DNA of 45,852 bases from JAUXFS01 sp050329575 (lineage in GTDB: Bacteria; Pseudomonadota; Alphaproteobacteria; Rhodospirillales; Defluviicoccaceae), in assembly GCA_050329575.1 (NCBI GenBank), contig JBHJOP010000019.1, positions 1 to 45,852 of the forward strand, given 5' to 3'. The position numbers and the translations under genes were made by a program. This document shows, piece by piece, positions 6,508 through 14,678 of this stretch; positions within the stretch are counted from its first letter, which is position 1, and the number at the start of each line of letters is the position of its first letter. The notes below the pieces were generated by a model. The model saw only the letters and a list, made by a program, of their open reading frames with translations, did no database searches and was not told the origin of the DNA.

Positions 6508-8349
6508 ATGCCATTTCCGTCATCCCGTCCGAAGCCGCATCCGGAAGCGCTCTCCGTCGGTGCGCTGCTGACGGCGCTCGTCGCGCTCGGACAGATTTCC
6601 ACCTCCATCTACATCCCGTCGCTGCCCTCGCTCGTCGACGCGTTCGCGACCGACGCTGCCAGGATCAATCTGACGCTGTCGCTGTTCCTGTTCGGCTTCG
6701 CCGTCGGCCAGTTGATCTACGGACCGCTGTCCGACCGGTTCGGCCGGCGACCGGTCTTGCTGGTCGGGGTCGCCCTCTATGTCGCCGCCAGCCTCGCCTG
6801 CGTGTTCGCGACCAGCATCGAGTCGCTGATCGCCGGGCGGGTGGCTCAGGGGATGGCGGCCTGTTCGGGACCGGTGCTCGGCCGGGCGATCGTCCGCGAC
6901 GTCTACGGGCCCGACCGCTCGGCGAAGGCGATGGCCTATATCGGCGTCGCCCTCGCCATCTCGCCGGCGGTGGCGCCGATCGTCGGCGGCTATCTGCAGG
7001 TGTGGTTCGGCTGGCGGGCGGCGTTCGTGTTCCTGTTCGCGGTCGGCGTCGCGATTCTGGTCGGGGTGTGGACGCTGCTGCAGGAGACCAGCCCACGCCG
7101 CGATGCCGAGGCGCTCGATCTGCGCCGACTCGGGCGCGCCTACGCCGTTCTGCTCTCCAGTCCCGTCTACTACGGCTATGCCCTCGCCGTCGCCTTCGTT
7201 TTTGCCGGGCTGATGGCGTTCGCCGCCGGCTCGCCGTTCGTGTTCATCGATCTTCTCGGCCTCAGTCCCGCCCAGTACGGCATGCTCGCCGTGTTCAACG
7301 TCTGCGGCTTCCTCGCCGGCAGCCTCGCCGCCGGCCGGATGACCCATCGGTACGGGATCGATCGGATGATGGTGGCTGGCGTCGGGCTCAGCCTCGCCGG
7401 CGGCGGCGCGATGGCGGTGATCGCCTTCGCCGGTTCGCTCGGCCTCGCCGAGATCGTCATGCCGATGATGGTGTTCACGACCGGCATGGGCATCGTGCTG
7501 GCCGACGGCTTCGCGGGGGCGCTGGCGCCGTTCCCGACCATTGCCGGCGCCGCCTCGGCGGGGCTCGGCTTCCTGCAGATGGTGATTTCGGGGGCTGCCA
7601 GCCTCGCGGTCGGCGCCTTCGCTCCGACCTCGCAGCGGCCGATGGCATTGGTGATCGCAGTCACGGCGGCCGCCGGGTTCGCCGCCTTCATGCTGCTCGT
7701 CGGCCGGCGCAGGCCGACGCGCTCGCCGTCGGCGGCCGCCTCAGTACAGGGTCCTGGTGAAGGTGTCGATGGCGATACTGAGCGCGACGTCGAGAACGAC
7801 GATGCCGGCGGCGGTCCCTCCCGGCACGCCGAGGGCGGTGCGGGCGATGAACCAGACGTACCCGAGGATCAGCGCGTAGACGACCAGTCCCAGGAACTGG
7901 CCGGCGTCGGCGGGCAGGACCCCGGAACGGGAGACCGTGGCCAGGGTCAGCACCGCGGCGATCTGCAGCACCATCGACCAGTTGTAGGCGACGATATAAC
8001 CCGGATAGCGGCTCCAGCAGCCGAGCCGACGGGTCAGCGCCGCGATCACCAGCGGATAGGCGACCCATGCCACCACGTAGGCGATTCCCTCGGCGAGGAC
8101 GAAGCGCGTCGGGTCCGTCTCGGCGGCGATCGCGGGGAAGCGGAGCGCGAGCAGCGTCGCGTAGAACGGCGCGACGATCCCCGCCGCGAAGAACGAGCGC
8201 CAGAAGCCGGCGGTCGTGGTGTCGAAGAACGCCATGCCGGCGGCGTCCAGCCGCGCCAGGCGGTACGCACCGTAGACCGACATCAGCGTGTGCTGAAGCG
8301 TCGGCATCAGCGTTCCGGTGCGAAGAAGTCGTCGAGGACGGCGCCGTAG
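6508..8349 (+). CDS. Bcr/CflA-type MFS drug transporter with readthrough tail
   Basis: The first ~405 residues form a normal 12-helix MFS transporter of the Bcr/CflA (DHA1) group. The loop-2 motif GPLSDRFGRRP is near residues 71-81, followed by the helix-4/5 segment AGRVAQGMAACSGPVLGRAIVRD. After the last helix (LLVGRRRPTR) the frame stays open for about 200 more codons, antisense through the convergent membrane-protein gene and into dapE. That tail is polar and compositionally odd, so it is probably not functional. Family length is about 400 residues, so the real end is expected near 7740-7760. A lost stop codon or a one-base error is possible, since a TGA lies at 7758-7760 in another frame. 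Confidence 0.75.
   Translation: MPFPSSRPKPHPEALSVGALLTALVALGQISTSIYIPSLPSLVDAFATDAARINLTLSLFLFGFAVGQLIYGPLSDRFGRRPVLLVGVALYVAASLACVFATSIESLIAGRVAQGMAACSGPVLGRAIVRDVYGPDRSAKAMAYIGVALAISPAVAPIVGGYLQVWFGWRAAFVFLFAVGVAILVGVWTLLQETSPRRDAEALDLRRLGRAYAVLLSSPVYYGYALAVAFVFAGLMAFAAGSPFVFIDLLGLSPAQYGMLAVFNVCGFLAGSLAAGRMTHRYGIDRMMVAGVGLSLAGGGAMAVIAFAGSLGLAEIVMPMMVFTTGMGIVLADGFAGALAPFPTIAGAASAGLGFLQMVISGAASLAVGAFAPTSQRPMALVIAVTAAAGFAAFMLLVGRRRPTRSPSAAASVQGPGEGVDGDTERDVENDDAGGGPSRHAEGGAGDEPDVPEDQRVDDQSQELAGVGGQDPGTGDRGQGQHRGDLQHHRPVVGDDITRIAAPAAEPTGQRRDHQRIGDPCHHVGDSLGEDEARRVRLGGDRGEAEREQRRVERRDDPRREERAPEAGGRGVEERHAGGVQPRQAVRTVDRHQRVLKRRHQRSGAKKSSRTAP
7741..8307 (-). CDS. Conserved membrane protein of unknown function
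   Basis: A 188-residue hydrophobic protein with about five predicted membrane segments, e.g. around residues 38-56, 72-92, 110-126 and 138-155. I do not recognise a characterised family; it loosely resembles small Yip1-like membrane proteins. Its ATG (8307-8305) shares one base with the dapE stop (TGATG), so it is coupled to dapE. The stop meets the end of the convergent MFS gene. Its role is unknown. Confidence 0.7.
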   Translation of the reverse strand: MPTLQHTLMSVYGAYRLARLDAAGMAFFDTTTAGFWRSFFAAGIVAPFYATLLALRFPAIAAETDPTRFVLAEGIAYVVAWVAYPLVIAALTRRLGCWSRYPGYIVAYNWSMVLQIAAVLTLATVSRSGVLPADAGQFLGLVVYALILGYVWFIARTALGVPGGTAAGIVVLDVALSIAIDTFTRTLY

Positions 8350-9467
8350 ATCTCGGTCAGCGCCGCCAAGTCGGCGACGGCCACGTTCTCGTCCACCTTG
8401 TGGGCGGTATCGCCTGGCATGCCGAACTCGCAGACGGGGCAGGCATCCTTGATGAACCGGGCATCCGACGTGCCGCCGCCGGTGCCGAGCTCCGGCCGCC
8501 GCCCGCAGACGCGCTCGACCGCGGCGACGACGATCCGGCTCAGCGGTCCCTGCGGCGATACGAATGGCTCTCCGTTGCACGTGGTGGCGAGATCGAAGGG
8601 GCCGCCGACCGACCGACAGCGGGCCTCGATCCAGTCGCGCAGGGTCTCCGCGCTGTGGCGGTCGTTGAAGCGGATGTTGAAGGCGGCGAACGCGCGGGCG
8701 GGAATGACGTTGGTGGCGGTGTTGCCGACGTCGACCGAGGTGAGGGCCAGGGTCGAGGGGTCGAAGAACGCGCTGCCGTCGTCGAGTGGCGTGGCGTCGA
8801 GGGCGGCCAGCATCCGCACCAGTCGGGGGATCGGATTGTCGGCCCGCTCGGGATAGGCTGCGTGCCCCTGGATGCCGTGGACGGCGAGCGAGCAATTGAG
8901 ACTCCCGCGGCGGCCGATCTTGATCGTCTCGCCGAGGACGGTCGCATTGGTGGGCTCACCGACCAGGCAGGCGTCGAGCCGTTCGCCCCGGTCGGCGAGC
9001 CAGCTCAACACCTTGCGGGTGCCGTTGATCGACGGCCCCTCCTCGTCGCCGGTGATCAGCAGGCTGACCGAGCCGTCGAAGCCGCCGCGGCGCCGGGTGA
9101 GGAAGCGATCGACAGCGGCAACGAAGCAGGCGATCGCCGCCTTCATGTCGGCCGCACCACGACCGAACAGCCGGCCGTCGCGGACCTCGCCGCCGAACGG
9201 ATCCGCGGTCCAGGCGGCGGCGTCGCCGACCGGCACCACGTCGGTATGGCCGGCGAAGCAGAAGTTTGGCGGCCGGGTGCCGATCCGGGCGTAGAGGTTT
9301 TCGACGTCGGCGGTCCCGGGCTCCGAGAACGGCAACCGGGTGCAGACCAAGCCGAGGCTCTCCAGGGCCGCCTGCAACACGTCGAGCGCCCCGGCGTCGG
9401 TCGGCGTGATGCTGGGACAACGGATCAGCGCCCGCGCGAGTGCGAGCGGATCGATCGGCGCCGTCAC
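8307..9467 (-). CDS. dapE: Succinyl-diaminopimelate desuccinylase
   Basis: A 386-residue M20 metallopeptidase-fold enzyme that hydrolyses N-succinyl-LL-2,6-diaminopimelate. Ligands and catalytic residues are visible: H74 and D76 in GHTDVVPVGD, D107 in GRGAADMK, and E142/E143 in GDEEGPS. The later GGTSDARF segment is typical of DapE. The GTG at 9467 gives a 4-base GTGA overlap with dapD and the usual family N-terminus; an open extension upstream would run through dapD. It works directly after the DapD/DapC steps in the succinylase branch that supplies lysine and peptidoglycan diaminopimelate. Confidence 0.95.
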   Translation of the reverse strand: MTAPIDPLALARALIRCPSITPTDAGALDVLQAALESLGLVCTRLPFSEPGTADVENLYARIGTRPPNFCFAGHTDVVPVGDAAAWTADPFGGEVRDGRLFGRGAADMKAAIACFVAAVDRFLTRRRGGFDGSVSLLITGDEEGPSINGTRKVLSWLADRGERLDACLVGEPTNATVLGETIKIGRRGSLNCSLAVHGIQGHAAYPERADNPIPRLVRMLAALDATPLDDGSAFFDPSTLALTSVDVGNTATNVIPARAFAAFNIRFNDRHSAETLRDWIEARCRSVGGPFDLATTCNGEPFVSPQGPLSRIVVAAVERVCGRRPELGTGGGTSDARFIKDACPVCEFGMPGDTAHKVDENVAVADLAALTEIYGAVLDDFFAPER

Positions 9468-10303
9468 GCCCGCAGCAGCTCGTTGATCGACGTCTTCGCC
9501 CGGGTCTTCTCGTCGACCCGCTTGACGATCACCGCGCAATAGAGGCCGGGGCCGGGACTGCCGTCGGGGAGCGCCTTGCCGGGGACGGTGCCGGACACCA
9601 CCACCGAGTAGGGCGGCACCTCGCCATAGTGAACCTCACCGCTGGCCCGGTCGACGATTCTCGTCGAAGCGCCGATGTAGACCCCCATCGACAGCACCGA
9701 CCCCTCGCCGACCCGCACACCTTCCGCGACCTCGGCGCGGGCGCCGATGAAGCAGTTGTCCTCGATGATCACCGGTCCCGCCTGGAGCGGCTCCAGCACC
9801 CCGCCGATCCCGGTGCCGCCGGAGATGTGACAGTTCTTGCCGATCTGGGCGCAGGACCCGACGGTCGCCCAGGTGTCGATCATCGTGCCGGCATCGACAT
9901 AGGCGCCGAGGTTGACGAAGCACGGCATCAGCACGACGCCGGGCGCAATGTAGGCCGACCGGCGCACCGTGCAGCTCGGCACGGCCCGGAACCCGGCGGC
10001 GCGAAAGCGGGCCTCGTCCCAGCCGAGGAACTTGGACGGCACCTTGTCGAACCACGTCGCCCCGCCCGGGCCACCGGAGATCGGCGTCATGTCGTTGAGG
10101 CGGAACGACAGCAGCACCGCCTTCTTGAGCCACTGGTTGACGTGCCAGCCGTCGCCGACCTTCTCGGCCACCCGGGCGCGCCCGGAATCGAGCAGGTCGA
10201 GGGCGCCCTCGACGGCGTCGCGCACCGGCCCGGTGGTCTCGGCGCTCAGGCTGTCGCGCGTTTCCCAGGCGGCATCGATGGTGCTTTGAAGATCGGAGGT
10301 CAT
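9464..10303 (-). CDS. dapD: Tetrahydrodipicolinate N-succinyltransferase
   Basis: A 279-residue protein, the usual DapD length. The N-terminal helical domain is followed by hexapeptide repeats of the left-handed beta-helix (GVVLMPCFVNLGAYVDAG, then IGKNCHISGGTGIGG). It transfers succinyl from succinyl-CoA to tetrahydrodipicolinate and acts as a trimer in the cytosol. The ATG at 10303 gives MTSDLQ; a longer frame upstream lacks support. GGAGG-type purine runs are poor here, but the promoter-like sequence at 10341-10369 places a start about 30 bases upstream. It is the head of dapD-dapE-membrane protein. Confidence 0.95.
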   Translation of the reverse strand: MTSDLQSTIDAAWETRDSLSAETTGPVRDAVEGALDLLDSGRARVAEKVGDGWHVNQWLKKAVLLSFRLNDMTPISGGPGGATWFDKVPSKFLGWDEARFRAAGFRAVPSCTVRRSAYIAPGVVLMPCFVNLGAYVDAGTMIDTWATVGSCAQIGKNCHISGGTGIGGVLEPLQAGPVIIEDNCFIGARAEVAEGVRVGEGSVLSMGVYIGASTRIVDRASGEVHYGEVPPYSVVVSGTVPGKALPDGSPGPGLYCAVIVKRVDEKTRAKTSINELLRA

Positions 10304-10340
10304 GGCGGGATTCCGGCACGGTCTGAGGAGGATCGGAGAG

Positions 10341-10369
10341 ACCATGCGCAAGCAGGGCACCGCTGTCAA
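10341..10369 (-). promoter_or_regulatory. Candidate sigma-70 promoter for dapD-dapE
   Basis: On the minus strand TTGACA (10369-10364) and CATGGT (10346-10341) are 17 bases apart, in the gap between the HAD gene and dapD. The -35 is a consensus match and the -10 is weak. Confidence 0.45.
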
Positions 10370-10388
10370 CAACCGGGGTGCCGCCCGC

Positions 10389-11102
10389 TCACGGCGGCGG
10401 CGCGACGACCTCCTGCAGCCACGCCACCAGATCGTCGACGACGTGATCGATGTAATCGCCGTCGGCGCCGTCGGTGCCGTGCTCGGTGTCGGTGCGAATC
10501 CACGCCGTGGTCATGCCCAGCGCCGCCGCCGGTGCCAGATTGCGGGCGATATCCTCGACCATCACGGTCCGGCCGGCATCGAGGCCGTGGCGGCGGACCA
10601 GCACGCCGTAGCCCTCCGGCTGCGGTTTCGGCCGGTAGTCGGCTTCGATAATGTCGAACACCGCCTCGAAGTGATGGTCGATTCCGAGCCGTCCCATCAC
10701 CCGTTCGGCGTGGCGGACCGAGGCGTTGGTGAACACAAGCTTGCGGCCCGGCAACCGGGCCAGCGCCGCCTCGAGGCCGGGACTGGGCGGCAGCACGGTG
10801 ACGTCGATGTCGTGGACGAACTCGAGGAACGGCAGCGGATCCATGCCGTGACGATGCATCAGGCCGTGCAGCGATGTCCCGTACTCGCGGAAATAGTGCT
10901 TCTGCAGCCGGTAAGCCTCCTCCAGCCCGACACCGAGGAAGCGCGAGATGTAGCTCCGCATGCGCGTGTCGATCTGTCCGAACAGGTTGAAAGTGGCCGG
11001 ATAGAGCGTGTTGTCGAGATCGAACACCCATGCCTCGGCCTCGCGCAACGACGCCGGGTCCGAACGGCAGGGATCGGGGACGGGTGTCGGCTTCGGGATC
11101 AT
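10389..11102 (-). CDS. HAD-family pyrimidine 5'-nucleotidase
   Basis: A 237-residue HAD phosphatase with motif I at D28/D30 (FDLDNTLY), motif II in VFTNAS, a lysine in DYRPKPQPEGY and motif IV in VEDIARN. The overall pattern matches the SDT1/PHM8-like pyrimidine 5'-nucleotidase group, often annotated this way beside dapD in alphaproteobacteria. It would dephosphorylate UMP/CMP-type substrates, though HAD specificity is hard to predict. The start is ATG 11102. It lies 85 bases upstream of dapD on the same strand; the promoter-like sequence between them suggests dapD can be transcribed separately. Confidence 0.82.
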   Translation of the reverse strand: MIPKPTPVPDPCRSDPASLREAEAWVFDLDNTLYPATFNLFGQIDTRMRSYISRFLGVGLEEAYRLQKHYFREYGTSLHGLMHRHGMDPLPFLEFVHDIDVTVLPPSPGLEAALARLPGRKLVFTNASVRHAERVMGRLGIDHHFEAVFDIIEADYRPKPQPEGYGVLVRRHGLDAGRTVMVEDIARNLAPAAALGMTTAWIRTDTEHGTDGADGDYIDHVVDDLVAWLQEVVAPPP

Positions 11103-11278
11103 GCCCTAGTTGTGGAGCGGCGGCGGCCGTCTGACAACCACGAAAACCTCATGGGAACTCGCCGCGGCGGCCGCCCCGTTAACCGGATCTTCGCGTCCCG
11201 CGGCGAGGATCGAGTTGCGGGCCGGTCGAGACGACGGTCCGCCGCGAGCGCAACAGAGAACGAGCGATACGGTCCATC

Positions 11279-12991
11279 ATGGCGATCGCCGCCGCCATCG
11301 ACCCCACGAAGGCGCCGCACGTGGCGCTGCGAACGGAGCGCGATCGCTTTGCCGCGCTGGCCTTCTGCTGGGCCGACGTCCTTCTCGAGCTCGATGCCGG
11401 CGCAAAGGTGATCTACGCGGCGGGGGCCACCCGGCCACTGATGGGCCTCGATGCCGGCGAGCTCGTCGGTCGGTCGCTTGCGGCCATCGTCGCTCCCGCC
11501 GACCGCCACCTGGTGGCGAAGATCCTCGGGATTGCCCGCGATCGCGGCCGCATCGAGCACATGTCGGTACGGCTGCTCGCCGCCGCCGGGTCGACCCGGC
11601 CGCTGGCGGTCGCCGGGTATCGACTCGAGGACATCGACGGTCACTACTTCCTCGCCCTGCGGAGCGAGGGCGTTTGCAAGCTCGACGCGGGGGATGATCT
11701 GACCCGCGACGAGGGAACGGGGCTGTACGACGGCGACTCGTTCGTCTCGATGGTCACCCGTCATCTCTCCGACTCGATATCCGGCGCCGAACGGCGGATG
11801 ACGCTGATCGCCCTGCCGGGCTACGACGATCTTCAACAGCGCCTCGGCGAGGGCGAAGAGCGCTCGTTGCTGGCCGACGTCGGCGCCTGCCTCGGATCCG
11901 GTGCGGTGGACGGCGATGCCGCCGGTCGGCTCGGCACCGATCGCTTCGGCCTCGTTCATCACCTCGGCCTTGACGTCGCTCGGCTCCAGGCGCAGATCGC
12001 CGAACTCACCCGCCGGGCGGATCCGGCGGCCATGGGGATCGCGGTCGAATCGGCGACCATCGACCTCGATGCCGATCCCGCGAACGAAGAACAGATCGCC
12101 AGCGGACTGCTGTTCACGATCAACCGTTTTCGCAGGTCCAAGGGCAGCGAGTTCACGCTCTCCAGTCTGTCCGGCAGTCTCAAGGCGCTGGCCGCGCAGA
12201 CGATCGATGCGATCGCCGATTTCAAGCGACTGATTGCCGCGGCGGACTTCGAGATCGCCTTCCAGCCGATCGTGAGCGTCAAGTCGGGGAGCATTCACCA
12301 CTACGAGGCGCTGGTGCGGTTTCCGGCGCGCTACGGCGCGCGCTCGACCTACGAGCACATCCTGTTCGCCGAGGAGGCGGCGCTGATCAGCGATTTCGAT
12401 CTGGCGATGACCGACAAGGTCCTGCAATGGCTGAAGACGAAGACGCCGGTCAACGCGAAGACCTGCCTCGCGGTCAACCTCTCGGGACAGTCGATCGGTT
12501 CGGCGTCGTTCGTGACCCGGCTCGATGCGCTGCTCAAGGAACATCCGTGGTCCCGAGGCCGGCTGATGTTCGAGATCACCGAGTCGGCGAAGATCGGTGA
12601 TCTCAAGGCGGTCAATGCGTCCATCCGCCGGCTTCGCGAGCAAGGGTATCCGATCTGTCTCGACGATTTCGGCGCCGGTGCGGCCAACTTCGAATATCTC
12701 ACCACCCTCGAAGTCGACATCATCAAGTTCGACGGACCGGCCCTGCGGACGGCCCGCCAGGCGGCCAAAGGGAACGCCTTTCTGAAGGCGTTCGTCGGTC
12801 TGTGCCGTGATCTCGGGATCGCCACCGTGGCCGAGATGATCGACGACGAAGCCGGCCTTCGCTTCGTTCGCAGCTGCGGCGTGCAGTACGTGCAAGGCTA
12901 CCTGTTCGGCAAACCCGCCACCGACATCCGCGTCTTCAGGAACGGCGCGGGCACGTCGGCCTCGCCGAGGGCGGTGGGGGCGGCCCGATAG
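11279..12991 (+). CDS. PAS / degenerate GGDEF / EAL signalling protein
   Basis: A 570-residue cytosolic protein with no membrane helices. A PAS-like sensor occupies about residues 25-125. A GGDEF-like region follows with no recognisable GG(D/E)EF motif, so it is probably not a cyclase. A C-terminal EAL domain (about 310-555) follows. Phosphodiesterase residues look largely kept: E343 (YEALVRF), the Asn in VNLSG, FEITES, the DD pair in LDDFGAG, the Lys in IIKFDG and QGYLFGKP. The sixth-loop glutamate motif reads AEMIDDE instead of AEGVE. It may hydrolyse cyclic di-GMP or sense it. The gene stands alone between the HAD gene and argB. Confidence 0.85.
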   Translation: MAIAAAIDPTKAPHVALRTERDRFAALAFCWADVLLELDAGAKVIYAAGATRPLMGLDAGELVGRSLAAIVAPADRHLVAKILGIARDRGRIEHMSVRLLAAAGSTRPLAVAGYRLEDIDGHYFLALRSEGVCKLDAGDDLTRDEGTGLYDGDSFVSMVTRHLSDSISGAERRMTLIALPGYDDLQQRLGEGEERSLLADVGACLGSGAVDGDAAGRLGTDRFGLVHHLGLDVARLQAQIAELTRRADPAAMGIAVESATIDLDADPANEEQIASGLLFTINRFRRSKGSEFTLSSLSGSLKALAAQTIDAIADFKRLIAAADFEIAFQPIVSVKSGSIHHYEALVRFPARYGARSTYEHILFAEEAALISDFDLAMTDKVLQWLKTKTPVNAKTCLAVNLSGQSIGSASFVTRLDALLKEHPWSRGRLMFEITESAKIGDLKAVNASIRRLREQGYPICLDDFGAGAANFEYLTTLEVDIIKFDGPALRTARQAAKGNAFLKAFVGLCRDLGIATVAEMIDDEAGLRFVRSCGVQYVQGYLFGKPATDIRVFRNGAGTSASPRAVGAAR

Positions 12992-13009
12992 CGGGGCGGT
13001 GATGCGCCC

Positions 13010-13918
13010 TCAGTCGGCACTGACCAGGGTGCCGGCGCCGTGCTCGGTGAACAGCTCCAGCAGCAGGGCATGCGGGGCCCGCCCGTCGATGATCACCGCC
13101 CCTTCGACGCCCTTGCCGACGGCCTCGAGACAGGTCTCGATCTTCGGGATCATGCCGCCGTGGATGGTGCCGTCGGCGATGTAGCGCCGGGCTTCGCCGG
13201 CGGTCATCTCGGCGATCAGCCGTCCGGACTTGTCGAGGACGCCTTCGACGTCGGTCAGCATCATCAGCCGGCGGGCCCCGATCGCGGCGGCGATCGCGCC
13301 GGCTGCCGTATCGGCGTTGACGTTGAGGGTTTCTCCCTGGGGACCCATGCCGATCGGGGCGACGACCGGGGTGATGTCGGAGCGTTCGTAGAAGTCGAGG
13401 ATGTGGGGGTTGATCTCGGTCGGTTCGCCGACCAGTCCGAGATCGAGAATCCGCTCGATGTTGGACCCCGGATCGCGCTTGCTGCGCCGCAGCCGCTGGG
13501 CGCGGATCAGATTGCCGTCCTTCCCGGACAGCCCGACCGCGAAGCCGCCGGCCTCGTTGATGGCGGAGACGATCGACTTGTTGATCGAACCGGCGAGCAC
13601 CATCTCGACGACCTCGACGGTCTCCTTGTCGGTGACCCGCAGACCGTCGACGAAGGCACTCTTGATTTTCAGGCGCTCCAGCATCTCGCCGATCTGAGGG
13701 CCGCCGCCGTGCACCACGACCGGGTTGATACCGACCTGTCGCAGCAGAACCACGTCGCGGGCGAACAGCTTGGCGAGGCCGGGATCGCCCATCGCGTGTC
13801 CGCCGTACTTGATGACGAAGGTGGCGCCGGCATAGCGGCGCATGTACGGCAGCGCTTCGGACAGGGTCCGCGCCTTGTCCAGCCACTGTTCCCGGGTGGG
13901 ACTTACCGTGTCGTTCAT
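13010..13918 (-). CDS. argB: Acetylglutamate kinase
   Basis: A 302-residue amino-acid kinase. The nucleotide-binding KYGGHAM is near residue 39 and VVHGGGPQIGEML follows. The C-terminal part has LNVNADTAAGAIA and DGTIHGGMIPK. It phosphorylates N-acetylglutamate, the second step and usual control point of arginine synthesis. ATG 13918 (MNDTVSP) fits the family; a slightly longer frame exists. It is the last gene of the rpmH-rnpA-yidD-yidC-engB run, 68 bases after engB, a placement common in Rhodospirillales-like genomes. It converges on the EAL gene with an 18-base gap. Confidence 0.95.
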   Translation of the reverse strand: MNDTVSPTREQWLDKARTLSEALPYMRRYAGATFVIKYGGHAMGDPGLAKLFARDVVLLRQVGINPVVVHGGGPQIGEMLERLKIKSAFVDGLRVTDKETVEVVEMVLAGSINKSIVSAINEAGGFAVGLSGKDGNLIRAQRLRRSKRDPGSNIERILDLGLVGEPTEINPHILDFYERSDITPVVAPIGMGPQGETLNVNADTAAGAIAAAIGARRLMMLTDVEGVLDKSGRLIAEMTAGEARRYIADGTIHGGMIPKIETCLEAVGKGVEGAVIIDGRAPHALLLELFTEHGAGTLVSAD

Positions 13919-13986
13919 CGCCCGCGACTTTAGTCTCCCCCACCAGGATTTCCACAGCTGATTTTCCGGCCTTGCCGCCGACGGCC

Positions 13987-14646
13987 TCAATTCGCGAGGG
14001 CGGCGAGCGCTGCCCGCAGTTCCGGGATGCCGGCCCCGCTACGGGTGCTGGTCGCCAACACCTCGGGATGGGCGGCCGCGTGCGTCGCCAATTCGGCGGT
14101 GGTCGCGGCGATACCCTCCGCGAGCGGACCCGGACGCAGTTTGTCGCACTTGGTGAGCACCGCCTGATAGGACACCGCGGCCGCATCGAGCACATCCATC
14201 ACTCGGCGGTCGACGTCCTTGACGCCGTGGCGGGCGTCGATCAGCAACAGCACCCGGCGCAGGGGCGCTCGTCCGCGCAGGTAGAGATCGACCAGCCGGG
14301 TCCACCGATCAACGGCCACCTTCGGCGCGTTGGCGTAGCCGTAGCCCGGCAGGTCGGCCAGCATAAGCCGCCCGCCCAGGTCGAAGAAGTTGAGCTGCTG
14401 TGTGCGTCCCGGCGTGTTGGAGACCTTGGCCAGCGTCCTTCGCCCGGTGAGGGCGTTGACCAGGCTGGACTTGCCGACGTTGGACCGTCCGGCGAAGGCG
14501 ACTTCCGGCAGGACATCTCCGGGGGTCTGGTCGAGGCGGGCGACCCCGGCGACGAAGCGGCAGGGCTGGGCGAACAACAGCCGTCCCCGCTCCAGAGCCG
14601 CGGCCCGACCGGACTCGTCTTCGGTGCCGTCTTCAGCCGCAGTCAC
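13987..14646 (-). CDS. engB: Ribosome biogenesis GTP-binding protein
   Basis: A 219-residue TrmE-Era-EngA-EngB-type GTPase needed for 50S assembly and division. G1 GRSNVGKSS, the G2 Thr region NTPGRTQQ, G3 DLPGYG and G4 TKCDK are all present. I placed the start at GTG 14646, 32 bases after the yidC stop. That gives a normal length with an acidic N-terminal tail, but no good ribosome site is visible and a non-ATG codon closer to yidC is possible. Confidence 0.92.
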   Translation of the reverse strand: MTAAEDGTEDESGRAAALERGRLLFAQPCRFVAGVARLDQTPGDVLPEVAFAGRSNVGKSSLVNALTGRRTLAKVSNTPGRTQQLNFFDLGGRLMLADLPGYGYANAPKVAVDRWTRLVDLYLRGRAPLRRVLLLIDARHGVKDVDRRVMDVLDAAAVSYQAVLTKCDKLRPGPLAEGIAATTAELATHAAAHPEVLATSTRSGAGIPELRAALAALAN

Positions 14647-14678
14647 AGGAGCCGGTCCCGATCTGCCCGGGGCTCCGA

